A DNA stretch of 64,000 nucleotides. Origin: Domibacillus sp. PGB-M46 (lineage in GTDB: Bacteria; Bacillota; Bacilli; Bacillales; Domibacillaceae). The first letter of the stretch is position 1. Every line of letters starts with the position of its first letter. Shown here piece after piece: positions 44,757 to 57,221 of this stretch. The position numbers were made by a program, and so were the translations under genes. The notes beneath the pieces are model-generated. The model saw nothing but the letters and a program-made list of their open reading frames with translations, was not told the origin of the DNA and made no database searches. The DNA lies in the NCBI RefSeq assembly GCF_022668875.1, contig NZ_JAKGCR010000023.1, positions 1-64,000 on the forward strand. The letters run 5' to 3'.

Positions 44757-44773
44757 CATACCCCTGTAGGGTA
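44757..44773. promoter_or_regulatory. CsoR-type operator before copZ copy 2
   Basis: CATACCCCTGTAGGGTA; arms TACCC and GGGTA. Same position as 36679-36694 in the other copy. Confidence 0.65.
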
Positions 44774-44790
44774 GTAAATAAAAATATAAT

Positions 44791-45120
44791 TTATTTTGTT
44801 ATTTTAGAAATAGTGGTTAACACTCTTTTACAATGTTTGGATCGTCTGTTTGCCTCAACTCTTTAATTATCCAAGTGTTGATGTGACGCTCTAAAAAACT
44901 CGGGACACAGAATCTAATGCTGCTTAAACTGCTGAGATTTGGTGTGAACTATCATCATAGTAAGCTTTCCCTGTTCTCATTTTTTTATGCCTTTAATTTG
45001 ACTTTCTATTCTGCTCATTCTTTTAATGAAAGTGACTTGCAAATTTTTTGAATAGCGTCCACTTTCCTTTTTTGCTACAACATGTTTCATCAGAAAGCAT
45101 TGCCAAGCCTCTCACTTGCA
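44791..45120 (-). pseudogene. csoR copy 2, decayed
   Basis: Aligns along its length with csoR copy 1 (36715-37044), with readable pieces such as LSDETCCSKKGKW, AALDSVSRVF and KMRTGKAYYDDSSHQISA. The first copper ligand Cys is Tyr here and there are several frameshifts and stops. Its operator at 45179-45197 is still well preserved. Confidence 0.75.
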
Positions 45121-45178
45121 TACCATATCTCAATAGAAAATAAACTACTTAAAATATTGGCTTGTTAATCAAATTAAC

Positions 45179-45197
45179 CATACCCTTGTTGGGTATG
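45179..45197. promoter_or_regulatory. CsoR-type operator before the decayed csoR
   Basis: CATACCCTTGTTGGGTATG, 7-bp arms CATACCC and GGGTATG, equal to the site at 37109-37127. Confidence 0.65.
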
Positions 45198-45247
45198 TAA
45201 AAGTTTGAAGTAAAACGCCAGCATTAACATGACTGGCTTTATACTAC

Positions 45248-45550
45248 TTAAGACTTTGAAAAACGTTCAAAGACCTCCATTAATTCTCTAATAGCTTCAT
45301 CTGCATCTCCATCTTTTATGGCATCAGACACACAATGCTGTGTATGCTTTTCTAATAAATGAAGCCCTACTTTATTCATGGCTGCATTGATAGCAGAGAT
45401 TTGTGTAAGAATATCCACACAATATCGGTCATTTTCAATCATATTTTGGATACCGCGTACTTGACCCTCTATTCGTTTTAATCGGGTAATTAACTGGTCT
45501 TTATCTTTTGTCGATCTATGTGTGGTCTTTGTCTCTTCAGAGGTGCTCAT
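45248..45550 (-). CDS. csoR: Copper-sensing repressor CsoR, 100 aa
   Basis: Very like B. subtilis CsoR: RLKRIEGQVRGIQNMIENDR, YCVDILTQISAINAAM, LHLLEKHTQHCVSDAIKDGD. The ligand set is Cys (RYCVD), His and Cys (KHTQHC). It is more canonical than the CsoR-like protein at 36715 and is probably the true regulator of copA. Divergent from the copper-storage-like gene at 45662 across 110 bases holding a GGGGGTA-containing dyad near 45603-45625. Confidence 0.9.
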   Translation of the reverse strand: MSTSEETKTTHRSTKDKDQLITRLKRIEGQVRGIQNMIENDRYCVDILTQISAINAAMNKVGLHLLEKHTQHCVSDAIKDGDADEAIRELMEVFERFSKS

Positions 45551-45661
45551 ATAATTATCACCAACCTGCCTTTAAAATTTTCTATGCTAATCAAATGTTT
45601 ACCTATACATAACGGGGGTACCATATGATTGTAACATAAAATCTCTAGGAGGAATATTAAA

Positions 45662-45997
45662 ATGAATGAGCAATTTAAAGAATGTATCGAGGAATGTCTT
45701 GCTTGCTTAACTGAATGTAATCATTGTTATGATTCATGCTTGAGAGAAGAAGACCTGAAAATGGTTGTAGAATGTATTCGACTTACCCGGGAGTGCGCTG
45801 ATATTTGTGGTTATGCTGCCTCAGCTATGTCTCGTGACAGTCAGTTTTCTGCTCAAATTTGTAAGCTATGTGCCGACATTTGTGAAGCATGTGCAAATGA
45901 ATGCGCAAAACACGGTAACCATCACGAGCATTGTAAAAAATGTGCTGAAGCTTGCAGAAAATGTGCAGATGTTTGTAGAAGTATGGCAGTTAGCTGA
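45662..45997 (+). CDS. Cys-rich four-helix-bundle copper storage protein (Csp/DUF326), 111 aa
   Basis: Cytosolic protein expected to hold many Cu(I) ions along a bundle core. Cysteines are spaced along helices: ECIEECLACLTECNHCYDSC, RECADICGYAASA, KLCADICEACANECAKHGNH and KKCAEACRKCADVCRSM. There are about 18 cysteines in 111 residues. No signal peptide, so Csp3-like. Excellent AGGAGGA site. Divergent from csoR, which suggests copper induction. A terminator follows at 46045-46084. Confidence 0.9.
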   Translation: MNEQFKECIEECLACLTECNHCYDSCLREEDLKMVVECIRLTRECADICGYAASAMSRDSQFSAQICKLCADICEACANECAKHGNHHEHCKKCAEACRKCADVCRSMAVS

Positions 45998-46044
45998 TCA
46001 AGAAAAAAATTAAATTTTGGAGCATCTTTATAACAACTCAAAAG

Positions 46045-46084
46045 ATCAAACAGGGTAAATCTTATTCGTTTAATCCTGTTTGAT
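46045..46084 (+). terminator. Terminator of the copper storage gene
   Basis: ATCAAACAGG pairs with CCTGTTTGAT, followed by TTTTTGAT. Confidence 0.7.
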
Positions 46085-46139
46085 TTTTGATATACAAATA
46101 TTCAATTTTCACTTTAAATACCTCCAATAATAGAAAAAA

Positions 46140-46175
46140 GCAAAACTCTACCTAATTTTAGGTAATTAGTTTTGC
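46140..46175 (-). terminator. Terminator, minus strand
   Basis: GCAAAACT pairs with AGTTTTGC, with an inner ACCTA/TAGGT stem; a six-T run follows on the minus strand. It would have ended the flavoprotein gene that is now decayed. Confidence 0.65.
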
Positions 46176-46289
46176 CTGATTAAACAGTTACAATCCGCCG
46201 CTTTATATGCTTATTTTATTTTAGCGAGCGCTTAATAAATTTTTACACCTATTCTGACAATTACTCGTAGGCAGTTGACACCCCTAGGT

Positions 46290-46785
46290 CCTTAACTGTA
46301 ATACTCATATGGTTCATTATTCCAGAAATTGGTAGCGCGCTCCTACCTGCTGCTCAAATACCATCAATATTTGTTTTTCATTCTGGAGTTACATCAAGAA
46401 TTGTTTTTAACCTCGGCTCAGTCCCCAATTTTGTGACTAATCCTGTTTTTTCAGCAATATCAACTAGCATGCCGGTGGCTACAATGACATGATTTGCTTC
46501 ATATTCCTGTTGGTCAGCTTCAACTTTAAAACCATCTTCAGATTTAGTAATATTCATTACTGTAGCCTCTACGATTTCAGCACCAAATTTGCGAATCTGG
46601 TCTTTACCTGCTTTGACTAAATCGGGACCGTTGATTTCTTTAACACCGTAATAGTTTTCAATCCATGCTCGTTTAGTTACACTTTTATCATTATCAACGA
46701 CCAGCGTTTACTTCCCGGCTTTTGCTGTAAATAAGGCTGCACTTGAACCAGCAGGGCCAGCGCCAATGATTAAAACATCATGCAC
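46290..46785 (-). pseudogene. Thioredoxin-reductase-like FAD protein, decayed
   Basis: GTG 46785 after GGAGG opens HDVLIIGAGPAGSSAALFTA, a dinucleotide-binding start. A TAA follows at about 46710. The same frame then continues VDNDKSVTKRAWIENYYGVK, NITKSEDGFKVEADQQEYEA and NHVIVATGMLVDIAEKTGL, with another stop near 46380 before KTNIDGI. The redox CxxC was not seen. It is the small FAD-dependent oxidoreductase type, inactivated by at least two stops. Confidence 0.75.
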
Positions 46786-46963
46786 CTTAAAACCTCCAGT
46801 ATTGAAATTTAAAAATCAATTACTAATTAGGTTTCATCATCCAAGTGCTTCTGTTCCATTAGTATCACGCGAATTTACAGCTTTAAGCAATTTGGATACA
46901 AATAATATTAACTTTTACCATGTCAATCTGTAACTCGCTGTCCCGATTTCTATCTTACAATTA

Positions 46964-47824
46964 TTACCTTAGACGTTCTCCTAAAAATTGTTTTATCAGA
47001 TTAGTACTAGTTTCTAATTCTTCTTCTAAAGGAAAATGTCCCGTATTTAACAAATGAACCCCACAATCTTTTAGATCTTTTTGGTAAGCCAAGGCTCCTT
47101 CTGGTCCAAAGAAAATATCGTTTTTCCCCCATGCTACTAATGTAGGAGGTTGATATGTTCTAAAGTATTCCTGCCAGTTAGGATACTGTTTAAGGTTGTT
47201 TCGATAATCAAAAAATAGTGCAAGTTGTATTTCTTTGTTGTCGGGACGATCCAAAACGAATTGATCCATATTCCATGCATCAGGGCTGATTCGATCGGGG
47301 TTACGAGTTCCCTGTATATATTGATACTTTGTAAAGTCCACTGATAGAAGGGCTTTTAAATTATTTTTATTTTCTTCAGTAGGATTTTCCCAATAAGTGC
47401 GTATAGGATTCCAAGCAGACAATAATCCTTCCTCATAAGCATTTCCATTTTGAGTTATAATAGCTTGAATTCGTTCGGGGTGTTTCGTTGCTATTCTGAA
47501 TCCTACTGGTGCGCCGTAATCGTGAACATAGATACTAAATTTATCTAATTTTAATTTTTGTATAAAATCATTTAATAGTTGAGCTAAGCTATCAAAAGTA
47601 TATTCAAATTCATCCATTTCGGGCTGATCACTATTTCCGAAACCTGGATAATCTGGCGCGATAATGTGATATTCATCCATCAATTTAGTTATCAAGTTTC
47701 GATACATATGAGAAGAAGACGGGAAACCATGAAGCAATAAAATTGTAGGATTACTTGTACTACCGGCTTCTCGATAAAAGATATTAATGTCATTAATACT
47801 TACTGTTTTGTATTGTACGAACAT
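46964..47824 (-). CDS. Alpha/beta hydrolase, haloalkane-dehalogenase-like group (copy 2, intact), 286 aa
   Basis: The oxyanion region [16 protein letters not shown] (~30-45) is followed by the nucleophile-elbow region FSIYVHDYGAPVGFRIA (~97-113), in which an aspartate takes the place of the usual serine. It ends with the histidine in LLNTGHFPLEEELE (~262-275). The Asp nucleophile and length suggest a dehalogenase- or epoxide-hydrolase-like enzyme. The natural substrate is unknown. The broken paralogue is at 38611-39471, and flanks of both copies are similar too. Confidence 0.85.
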   Translation of the reverse strand: MFVQYKTVSINDINIFYREAGSTSNPTILLLHGFPSSSHMYRNLITKLMDEYHIIAPDYPGFGNSDQPEMDEFEYTFDSLAQLLNDFIQKLKLDKFSIYVHDYGAPVGFRIATKHPERIQAIITQNGNAYEEGLLSAWNPIRTYWENPTEENKNNLKALLSVDFTKYQYIQGTRNPDRISPDAWNMDQFVLDRPDNKEIQLALFFDYRNNLKQYPNWQEYFRTYQPPTLVAWGKNDIFFGPEGALAYQKDLKDCGVHLLNTGHFPLEEELETSTNLIKQFLGERLR

Positions 47825-48244
47825 GCTTTCACCTCAAATTAGTTTACTATTTCGATGGCCTATTTCACAATAATTTGTAATACTAATAGCTTCTTTTCAT
47901 TTTAAAAATTATAATAAAAACCCGTTCTTACAACCTCTCGCAGGTTTAACTGCTGCATTAGTACCAGATCTATTTGTTAATTTCCTAACTGTTTCATTCA
48001 ATGACTTCTGAGTTTATCGATTAAATTTAAATACACTTGCTGCTGTCAATCAGCTCTTCAGCTCTGACCAGATAAGCAATACTATACTGAAGCACTAGTT
48101 GTCCGACCTATACTAGGCAAACATCCGTTACTCGCTTGCACCAATTGAATCTGAATTTTTGGTTTTCAATTCCTGCTTTGTTAGTAATCCTTACAATTTC
48201 ACCTTAATCTTTTTAGCAATATCTAATTTTCGGCTTCCGAGCAT
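47825..48244. other. Intergenic region, decayed sequence
   Basis: No gene. The first 200 bases resemble 39472-39680 (the decayed gene upstream of the other hydrolase copy), and about 48130-48170 resembles 40675-40720. Confidence 0.4.
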
Positions 48245-48700
48245 TTACTGATTTTCTTCTCCAGATGCTACAGATACTTTTCCCTCAAGATCTATTTGAA
48301 CATCTGCTTTTTTTAACATATTTCCGATAGCACATCCTTTATCTGCAGCCAAAATTGTTCTATTAGCTGATTGGACCTGCTCTTCTGTTGCATTAGCAGA
48401 AAGAATAACATGAGGATAGTGGATAATTTTAAATCCTTCTTCCTTTGAATTGGTTGCTTCTGAATCCATTGTCAATCCAGCTACAGGTAATTTTCTTGTT
48501 TCAAGCATGGCAACAAGAGTCATCGAATAGCAGGCTGCCGCAGAGGTGACAAGTAATTCCTTTGGTTCTGTACCTTCTCCACTGCCGCCTAAAGACTCCG
48601 GTATCGCGATGTTTGTTTCAAGATGAGCAGCTTTAACTCTTCCAGCACCTTTTGTATTTCCATTCCAAACAATCTTTAAATTCGTTTTTAAACTATCCAT
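48245..48700 (-). CDS. OsmC/Ohr-family thiol peroxidase, 151 aa
   Basis: Reduces organic hydroperoxides with two cysteines. The peroxidatic Cys is in TSAAACYSMTLVAML (~57) and the second in ADKGCAIGNMLKKADV (~124). Start ATG 48700 has AGGAG eight bases upstream; the frame could open at GTG 48709 but that abuts the site. Divergent from a GntR regulator, with a GTTAAC-containing dyad at 48731-48752 directly upstream. Function in peroxide defence is well supported for the family. Confidence 0.85.
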   Translation of the reverse strand: MDSLKTNLKIVWNGNTKGAGRVKAAHLETNIAIPESLGGSGEGTEPKELLVTSAAACYSMTLVAMLETRKLPVAGLTMDSEATNSKEEGFKIIHYPHVILSANATEEQVQSANRTILAADKGCAIGNMLKKADVQIDLEGKVSVASGEENQ

Positions 48701-48730
48701 AAATGTCACTCCTAAATTATATATTTTTAT

Positions 48731-48752
48731 GTTAACTAGTTAATTAGTTAAC
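48731..48752. promoter_or_regulatory. Dyad operator between osmC and gntR genes
   Basis: GTTAACTAGTT followed by AATTAGTTAAC: 22 bp with 7-bp perfect outer arms (GTTAACT/AGTTAAC). A related half site, GTTAGTTAAC, is at 48875-48884 just before the GntR gene. Confidence 0.6.
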
Positions 48753-48906
48753 TGTACATAAATTCTATGTCTTAGCAGGATTGTTGTCAACTGCTCTTTA
48801 TTAAACGGATGAAATATCCTAGAGGAGAACTTGATTTTTTAACATTTGTTCACTAAGCTAAACATATCTAGCTTGTTAGTTAACCCAGAAAGTTGGTTGT
48901 ACAAAT

Positions 48907-49581
48907 ATGGAATATTCCAGCTCGCTTTTTAAAATTGATTCTCGGTCTCCTTTACCTATCAACGTGCAGATCAGAGAGCAGATCAAATGGTTAATCGGAA
49001 AAGATTTACTCAAACCGGGGGATACCCTTCCTTCGACCAATGAATTAGCGGAACAACTGTCCATTAACCGAAATACGATTCAGGGAGTCTATACTCAACT
49101 AAAAGAAGAGGGCCTTCTACTTATACAAAAAGGACGGGGAACACAAGTTGCCGGCGAGGAAGACATTGCGAGATTTAAAATCCAAAATCCTTATTTTTCT
49201 TTTGTAGAACAAACAATCAAGGATGCCTCTGAATTGGGTTTCAATATTGAAAATGTGTTGCTATCCAGCTTTGCCTACATGAAGCTATTCGGTCAGGCTT
49301 CTAAAAAAAATTTGCGTTATCTCTTTGTTGAATGCAAATTAAGTTCGTGCGTCTTCTATTTGGATGAAATAAAACGGATAACCTCTGCAGATATTCATAC
49401 AATCGATATGTCATCAACAGAAAATGCCCTTATGGAGGCTATTCGCACTGCGGATATAATTGTAACGAGAGCTGATCTCGCAGAGAAGGTAAAGAAATTT
49501 GCCAATGCCGCTCAAAAAACCGTTATCTCCGTTGGTTCCACAAATGATGTGTCACTTCTACTAAACATGATAAGACAGTAA
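48907..49581 (+). CDS. GntR-family transcriptional regulator, 224 aa
   Basis: Residues 10-80 are the winged HTH (PINVQIREQIKWLIGKDLLK, PSTNELAEQLSINRNTIQG, VYTQLKEEGLLLIQKGRGTQ). The C-terminal ~140 residues do not match FadR, HutC or aminotransferase domains clearly. They contain two close cysteines (VECKLSSCVFYLDEI) that could sense thiol stress. Divergent from osmC with shared operator-like repeats, so it probably regulates that gene and itself. Inducer is unknown. Confidence 0.8.
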   Translation: MEYSSSLFKIDSRSPLPINVQIREQIKWLIGKDLLKPGDTLPSTNELAEQLSINRNTIQGVYTQLKEEGLLLIQKGRGTQVAGEEDIARFKIQNPYFSFVEQTIKDASELGFNIENVLLSSFAYMKLFGQASKKNLRYLFVECKLSSCVFYLDEIKRITSADIHTIDMSSTENALMEAIRTADIIVTRADLAEKVKKFANAAQKTVISVGSTNDVSLLLNMIRQ

Positions 49582-49619
49582 CATCTAGGAATACATGACT
49601 ATCGCCAGATTACACTGAA

Positions 49620-49770
49620 CATCGATCATTTCATTGAGGAATTAGAAAGTTGCGGGGTGTACTACAGCTACAAATGAATTAAGGCAAAATTAAAAGGCAT
49701 GAATCCGGATCAATAACAGATTCATGCCCTGAATGCTGCTTGATTGCTGCGTGTAACTTTTTGGGTTCAG
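49620..49770 (+). pseudogene. IS3-family OrfB C-terminal remnant
   Basis: HFIEELESCGVYYSYK, then KAKLKGMNPDQ and QIHALNAA then stop match the end of IS150-type OrfB (…RIxxKLKGMSPVxYRxHAL…), with two in-frame stops. AACTTTTTGGGTTCAGATCA after it resembles an IS150-type end. Confidence 0.65.
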
Positions 49771-49776
49771 ATCAGG

Positions 49777-49816
49777 AAGAACCTATCCTGCTGACTATGC
49801 GTTAGGATGGGTTCTT
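49777..49816 (+). terminator. Strong plus-strand terminator
   Basis: AAGAACCTATCCT pairs with AGGATGGGTTCTT (one mismatch), followed by a seven-T run. Possibly ends the GntR transcript. Confidence 0.7.
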
Positions 49817-50047
49817 GTTTTTTTAAGAGAGGGTCGTCTATCGTTTAAACTAAAATGCTCCTTTCTTAACCAGTATATTCATTTTGTGGAGAGGTTCTAT
49901 AACCAGGTTCCCTTTCATCTACAAAGCAGACGTAATGCATACTTTCGACAATGCCTATAAAGAGAATAAGTATAAAGGAACCTTTTTCTCTATATTTCTA
50001 TATGAGATTCGTGCATGTTAAGTTTTTCACCTATTCTCCTTTAGGTT

Positions 50048-50896
50048 CTATCCAAGTTGGTTATAAGTAATTAACCTGTGTATATGCACCGCTAGATAAG
50101 CAAGTTCATCATTTGGGATCGTTTTGCCATTAACTTGTTTTATATATTCCCGGATCTTAAAAGCGCCATCCATAGCCTGCGGATATAAATTTGCCATCTG
50201 CTCAAACAGCAGATCATTTTCATTATCTAGCATCTTATCCGCATAGAAACGTTCTACAAAGAATTTAACATGGGTAATGAAACGAGTATAATGAATATTG
50301 TCTTCATCAATGTTTATACCTAGCGTATACCGAACAAGGTTGACAATACTTCCGATCATTTTGGCATATCTCATACCGTCTCTAGACTCTTTTTGTTCCC
50401 CTCGGGCGTTAATTAAATGAAAAGCGATGTTTGCTGCTTCTTCTTTCGGCAGTTCGATCTCGAACCGCTCATTCATGAGCTTCACAGCGAGTTTTCCAAT
50501 CTCGAATTCTTCCCTGTAATAATTTTTGATTTCCCAATAAACCCTATTCGTAATGTTCATGTTTTTCTTATATCTTTCAACAGCAAAATTTAAATGATCC
50601 ATTAATGTGAAATAGATCCCTGTATTCAGCTTCGTATTCAGTTTCTCTTCCGCATAGCTGACAATTTTCTGCGTGATTTCTACAAACACTGGAGGAATAG
50701 AATCCAATAAACCAAGAAATTCTTTCACTTTAGCATTTTCAATTGGTATAAACATTTGGTCAGCCTGGCGTTCCTCAATAATATTGCCGGCTTTCTGTCC
50801 GTATCCAATCCCTTTGCCAAACAGAATGAATTCTTTTCTTTGTTCGTCTTCTGCCAGCACTACACTAGAATTGAGTACTTTTTTAATTTTAATCAT
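50048..50896 (-). CDS. licT: BglG/LicT-family transcription antiterminator, 282 aa
   Basis: Binds the RAT RNA upstream of bglP and prevents termination when beta-glucosides are present. Residues 1-55 are the RNA-binding CAT domain (IKIKKVLNSSVVLAEDEQRK, LFGKGIGYGQKAG). PRD1 (~65-170) has MDHLNFAVER and AFHLINARGE; PRD2 (~172-280) has THVKFFVER and AVHIHRL, the histidines phosphorylated by the PTS. Start ATG 50896 has AAAGGTG upstream. Separated from bglH by 950 bases, transcribed in the same direction. Confidence 0.9.
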   Translation of the reverse strand: MIKIKKVLNSSVVLAEDEQRKEFILFGKGIGYGQKAGNIIEERQADQMFIPIENAKVKEFLGLLDSIPPVFVEITQKIVSYAEEKLNTKLNTGIYFTLMDHLNFAVERYKKNMNITNRVYWEIKNYYREEFEIGKLAVKLMNERFEIELPKEEAANIAFHLINARGEQKESRDGMRYAKMIGSIVNLVRYTLGINIDEDNIHYTRFITHVKFFVERFYADKMLDNENDLLFEQMANLYPQAMDGAFKIREYIKQVNGKTIPNDELAYLAVHIHRLITYNQLG

Positions 50897-51847
50897 TATA
50901 ATCACCTTTTCACTAGAAAGCCGGACTGTTAATCCAAGCCTCACTGTTATTTCTAACTAAACAAACCTATACCTTTAGACATCTAAGATGCTAAAGCGTA
51001 ACTTTTATAGGCATCTGATGATGCCATTTTTTAAAATGTAAAGGCCTGCTCACCTACATAAAGAACGTCATCACTCGATTGTAATACCTTTTCATTCATA
51101 TATATAATTAATTTAACCTAGCTTTTTTATAAAAATATTGTTACCTAACAATCTGTCTGTTAATCATTATCCGGTAAAGAGAGGGGAGAAGGTTTCTAAT
51201 TTTATTGAGTGGATCGTGCAAAAACAAGGGACATTTCTTTATTCCTAAAAGAAAATAGTATTTTAAACAGATTATAAATCATTTTTCCTGTCGATCAATT
51301 AAATAATAAAGAAAAAAGACACAAAAAATAAAAAGATTAGGAGTAAAATAAATTAAAAAATGTTAGAAAAGGGTTAGAAAATCAACACCTGCAATAAATA
51401 TTGCAGTCCGGATCAATACGAGGTACGTTATTTTATGTGCCAATTGTTGATATGCGTATTCCACACTTTCTTCTGTTGTTCCAAACCTTTTTAAAATGCA
51501 CATAAATAGTTAGATGCTTTTTTTGTAAACCTTTTCAATTTATGGTTCTTTTATTTAGAAAAGGAAAAATGCAGCTACTAGTGTTAGTTTTACTAAACCT
51601 CTTACTAGTAGCTACATAGCTATTGCCTAACTAAAGTTGTATTTATCTTCTCAAGTATTTATACAGCCTGTTATCGTGAACTTAAAGAGATGAAAAGCCA
51701 CAAATATTTCTAAAGGCATGTACTTTATCATTACCTCTATACTTTTTATTGTGTTCATTATTCACTACTGAACACTACACTTCTTGCTGTTATACACACT
51801 ATCTCTTATCAAACTTATTTCCAGATTGGTTTAGAAATCATTAATTA
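50897..51847. other. Intergenic region, 950 bp, no gene
   Basis: AT-rich, with no frame I can support. A hairpin with arms AGCTACTAGT/ACTAGTAGCT at 51573-51614 is followed by GCATTTTTC on the minus strand and could terminate the bgl operon transcript. Confidence 0.45.
51573..51614 (-). terminator. Probable terminator of the bgl operon
   Basis: Perfect 10-bp arms AGCTACTAGT/ACTAGTAGCT, T-rich tail on the minus strand, about 230 bases after the bglH stop. Confidence 0.5.
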
Positions 51848-55127
<3,280 letters not shown>

Positions 55128-55193
55128 TTCAAATCCTCCTTAACTGATTTAAATACGCTTACATTTCGGCCAAAATAATAAGCTAACAAAAAA

Positions 55194-55257
55194 GGCAGGA
55201 TCCCTTAAAAACAATATAATATCGCCTGATATCATATCATCTTTAACGGATCCTGCC
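55194..55257 (-). terminator. Regulated terminator in the bglP leader
   Basis: GGCAGGATCC pairs with GGATCCTGCC on the minus strand with a long loop, followed by six T (55188-55193). Overlaps the RAT element. Confidence 0.75.
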
Positions 55258-55278
55258 TGCATTACCAGTAACATGTCC
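55248..55278 (-). promoter_or_regulatory. RAT antiterminator for LicT
   Basis: On the minus strand GGACATGTTACTGGTAATGC followed by AGGCAGGATCC, matching the LicT/SacY-type RAT pattern (GGAT-x-GTTACTG...GCAGGC...ACC). It shares the 5' arm of the terminator, so LicT binding excludes the terminator. Confidence 0.75.
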
Positions 55279-55401
55279 TGTTTTATTTTGTTGAGCTGAT
55301 TTTATTACATTCAAATATAAAATACAAGGGGTTAATCAATATTTTTATGAATTTTTTTCGTGTTTTTCATATGAAGAGAGCAAGCACCTCACGAAAACGA
55401 G

Positions 55402-56031
55402 ATATACCATGCTAAACCTGGTAACAGTATATTCCCTTGTCTACCAAGTGATGGATATGCTTTGTCAGCAGGTTTCAGTGACCAATCTGCCTCTATTCCA
55501 GAAGCAAGACTTATGCGCAAAGGTTTAGGGGACTGGTACTTTATTGTGCCTGGAGCCGATGATACTTTCAGTTACATGGAAGGGATCTATACACATAGGT
55601 TAACACCTGACTATCCCATTGAAATGGGTAAACGCAGTACAAAACCTGGATACGCGGTGCTCAATCTGCCGGCAGTCTACTCCCTCACCTATCAAGTGAT
55701 GGATCTGCTTTATCAGCAGGCTCCAGTGGCCAACATGTATATGGAACGGTTAAAGGATCGATGGGTCATTCATATGAAAGATACCCGATTAAATGGTGTT
55801 TCAGTTGAGCTAGCCGACTTTATAAAACGTTCGACTAAACAAGGACGTGTTCGGTATGTTTCGGAATATGACGCACTCAGCATTGAATCGGAAGAAGAAC
55901 TACTTTCAGTTTCATTGTCCGTGGATATTAAGGACTGGCTTCGTAAGAAAGGAGAACAGACAGATAAAAGTATGCAGGACATTACTGCCGATATATTAAT
56001 AGAAGTGTATCGGAGAGAAAACATTTATTAA
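55402..56031 (+). pseudogene. HTH/RHH protein copy E, rearranged C-terminal part
   Basis: From 55492 the frame matches residues ~148 to 333 of the intact protein (SIPEARLMRKGLGDWYFIVP to KSMQDITADILIEVYRRE) without a break. Just before it (55410-55491) a second, shorter piece of the same gene is joined (LNLVTVYSLVYQVMDMLCQQ), which in the intact protein lies about 55 residues further on. So the piece is duplicated in tandem out of order. Both HTH domains are missing. Confidence 0.8.
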
Positions 56032-56643
56032 ATCCTATGTGTAAACCTTATTGAGGCTATTAACACTAATTTAAAAACGTATTATTTAGTCACCTTAATA
56101 GGCGGCTTTTGTATAGAATTGAATATATATGTGAAGCCCAACAGCAACCGCTTTATCCTTAATAGAGATCAACGTGTGAGAAAGCTCATTAGGTACTTCA
56201 TTCCGCTTCTCAATTATTTTTTTGTTATTTTCCAAATCTCTAAATTCCTCGAATAGAAATTCTCTTTTAGTCTTGTATTAAAGATAGGATTAATATTGAG
56301 CCAGGTGCGTACGGGGATGCACTATTAATGATGGTCACCAGAGGGCTAAAAACTAGACTTCTCGCTAGAGAACACACACGTTGAGTTGCTTAGATCACTT
56401 CTTTTTAAACACCAACCTAATACCGTAAACGACCATACCAAGTGTTCATCTATATACATTTGGATTTATTCTAGATAACCATCAATTAAGTAGGAAGAAA
56501 AAGACTCATGATTAACATGCAATAATCATGAGTCTTTTCCAGTTCTATGCTTCTAGTGTGCGAATTAACCATTTAAAATTGGCAAAATAGAATGAAATTG
56601 CAAATGGATCCTTTATTTAATTACTCCAATTAAGTCGTTCATT
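56032..56643. other. Intergenic region with a terminator and weak frames
   Basis: No gene is supported. A minus-strand stretch at about 56100-56270 (EEFRDLENNKKIIEKRNEVP, then LISIKDKAVAVGLHIYI) is open but has no good start and may be a remnant. A clear hairpin lies at 56498-56538. Confidence 0.4.
56498..56538. terminator. Bidirectional terminator
   Basis: AAAAGACTCATGATTA pairs with TAATCATGAGTCTTTT. It shares the core arm with the terminator at 32903-32941. Confidence 0.7.
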
Positions 56644-56745
56644 AAAAAGATTATGAAGTACATAAAGCGCAAGGAACATTTCCCCAATAAAGATGCACCG
56701 AAGCGTTTTCTCATCTTTTGTTTGGGGCTACAATCAGCATTTCGC
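56644..56745 (+). pseudogene. IS256-family transposase fragment
   Basis: KKIMKYIKRKEHFPNKDAPK, then RFL resembles the conserved C-terminal block of IS256-type transposases (…KRKxxFPNxDAxxRFL…). Only about 35 codons remain. Confidence 0.45.
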
Positions 56746-56919
56746 TTTGCTGCTCCATATTGGTTTCGATCAAGCGCAGGCGGAGCTCTCAGTTATGTTA
56801 ATAACTGCTGATTAAGTGGCAGCTTGCAACAAAAGACATTCTTCACTTTTATACATTATTGAAAACTCCAAAGGTTTATTATTGATTTTAAGCAGGCAAA
56901 GAGAAGAGGTCTCTAGTGT

Positions 56920-57084
56920 CTAACTATAAATTTTAGACCTAGTTAGCTGTCTATTGTTAAGGTAAACTACCTCGGTAAGAAATTTACACCCCTGTACCTC
57001 TTCAAAAGTTAATTTTGCTTCCTGCTCTGTTTCAAATTCAAACATTTTGACATTTTTATTAGAATGCACAGTGATAATCCACAT
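56920..57084 (-). CDS. Small hypothetical protein, 54 aa
   Basis: ATG 57084 follows TAGGAGG by eight bases; the frame ends in TAG at 56920. The product (WIITVHSNKNVKMFEFETEQ, EAKLTFEEVQGCKFLTEVVY) looks like a beta-beta-alpha-beta small domain and is soluble. I believe similar short proteins occur widely in Bacillus, but no function is known. The strong ribosome binding site and balanced composition support it as real. Confidence 0.65.
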   Translation of the reverse strand: MWIITVHSNKNVKMFEFETEQEAKLTFEEVQGCKFLTEVVYLNNRQLTRSKIYS

Positions 57085-57221
57085 GATAAATTCCTCCTAT
57101 CTAGAATCATCTTACTTTTATATTTAAGAGATAATAAAATCGTAAAACTTTGGCGCTTATCTAATAATAGATGACAAAATCAAGTTATAGTACTCTATTT
57201 TAAACAGGTGAACTTCTTAGT

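Noticed and set aside
50944-50944. Longer N-terminus for LicT starting at 50944
   Set aside because: The 16 extra residues precede the normal family start (MIKIKKVLN), which has its own AAAGGTG site.
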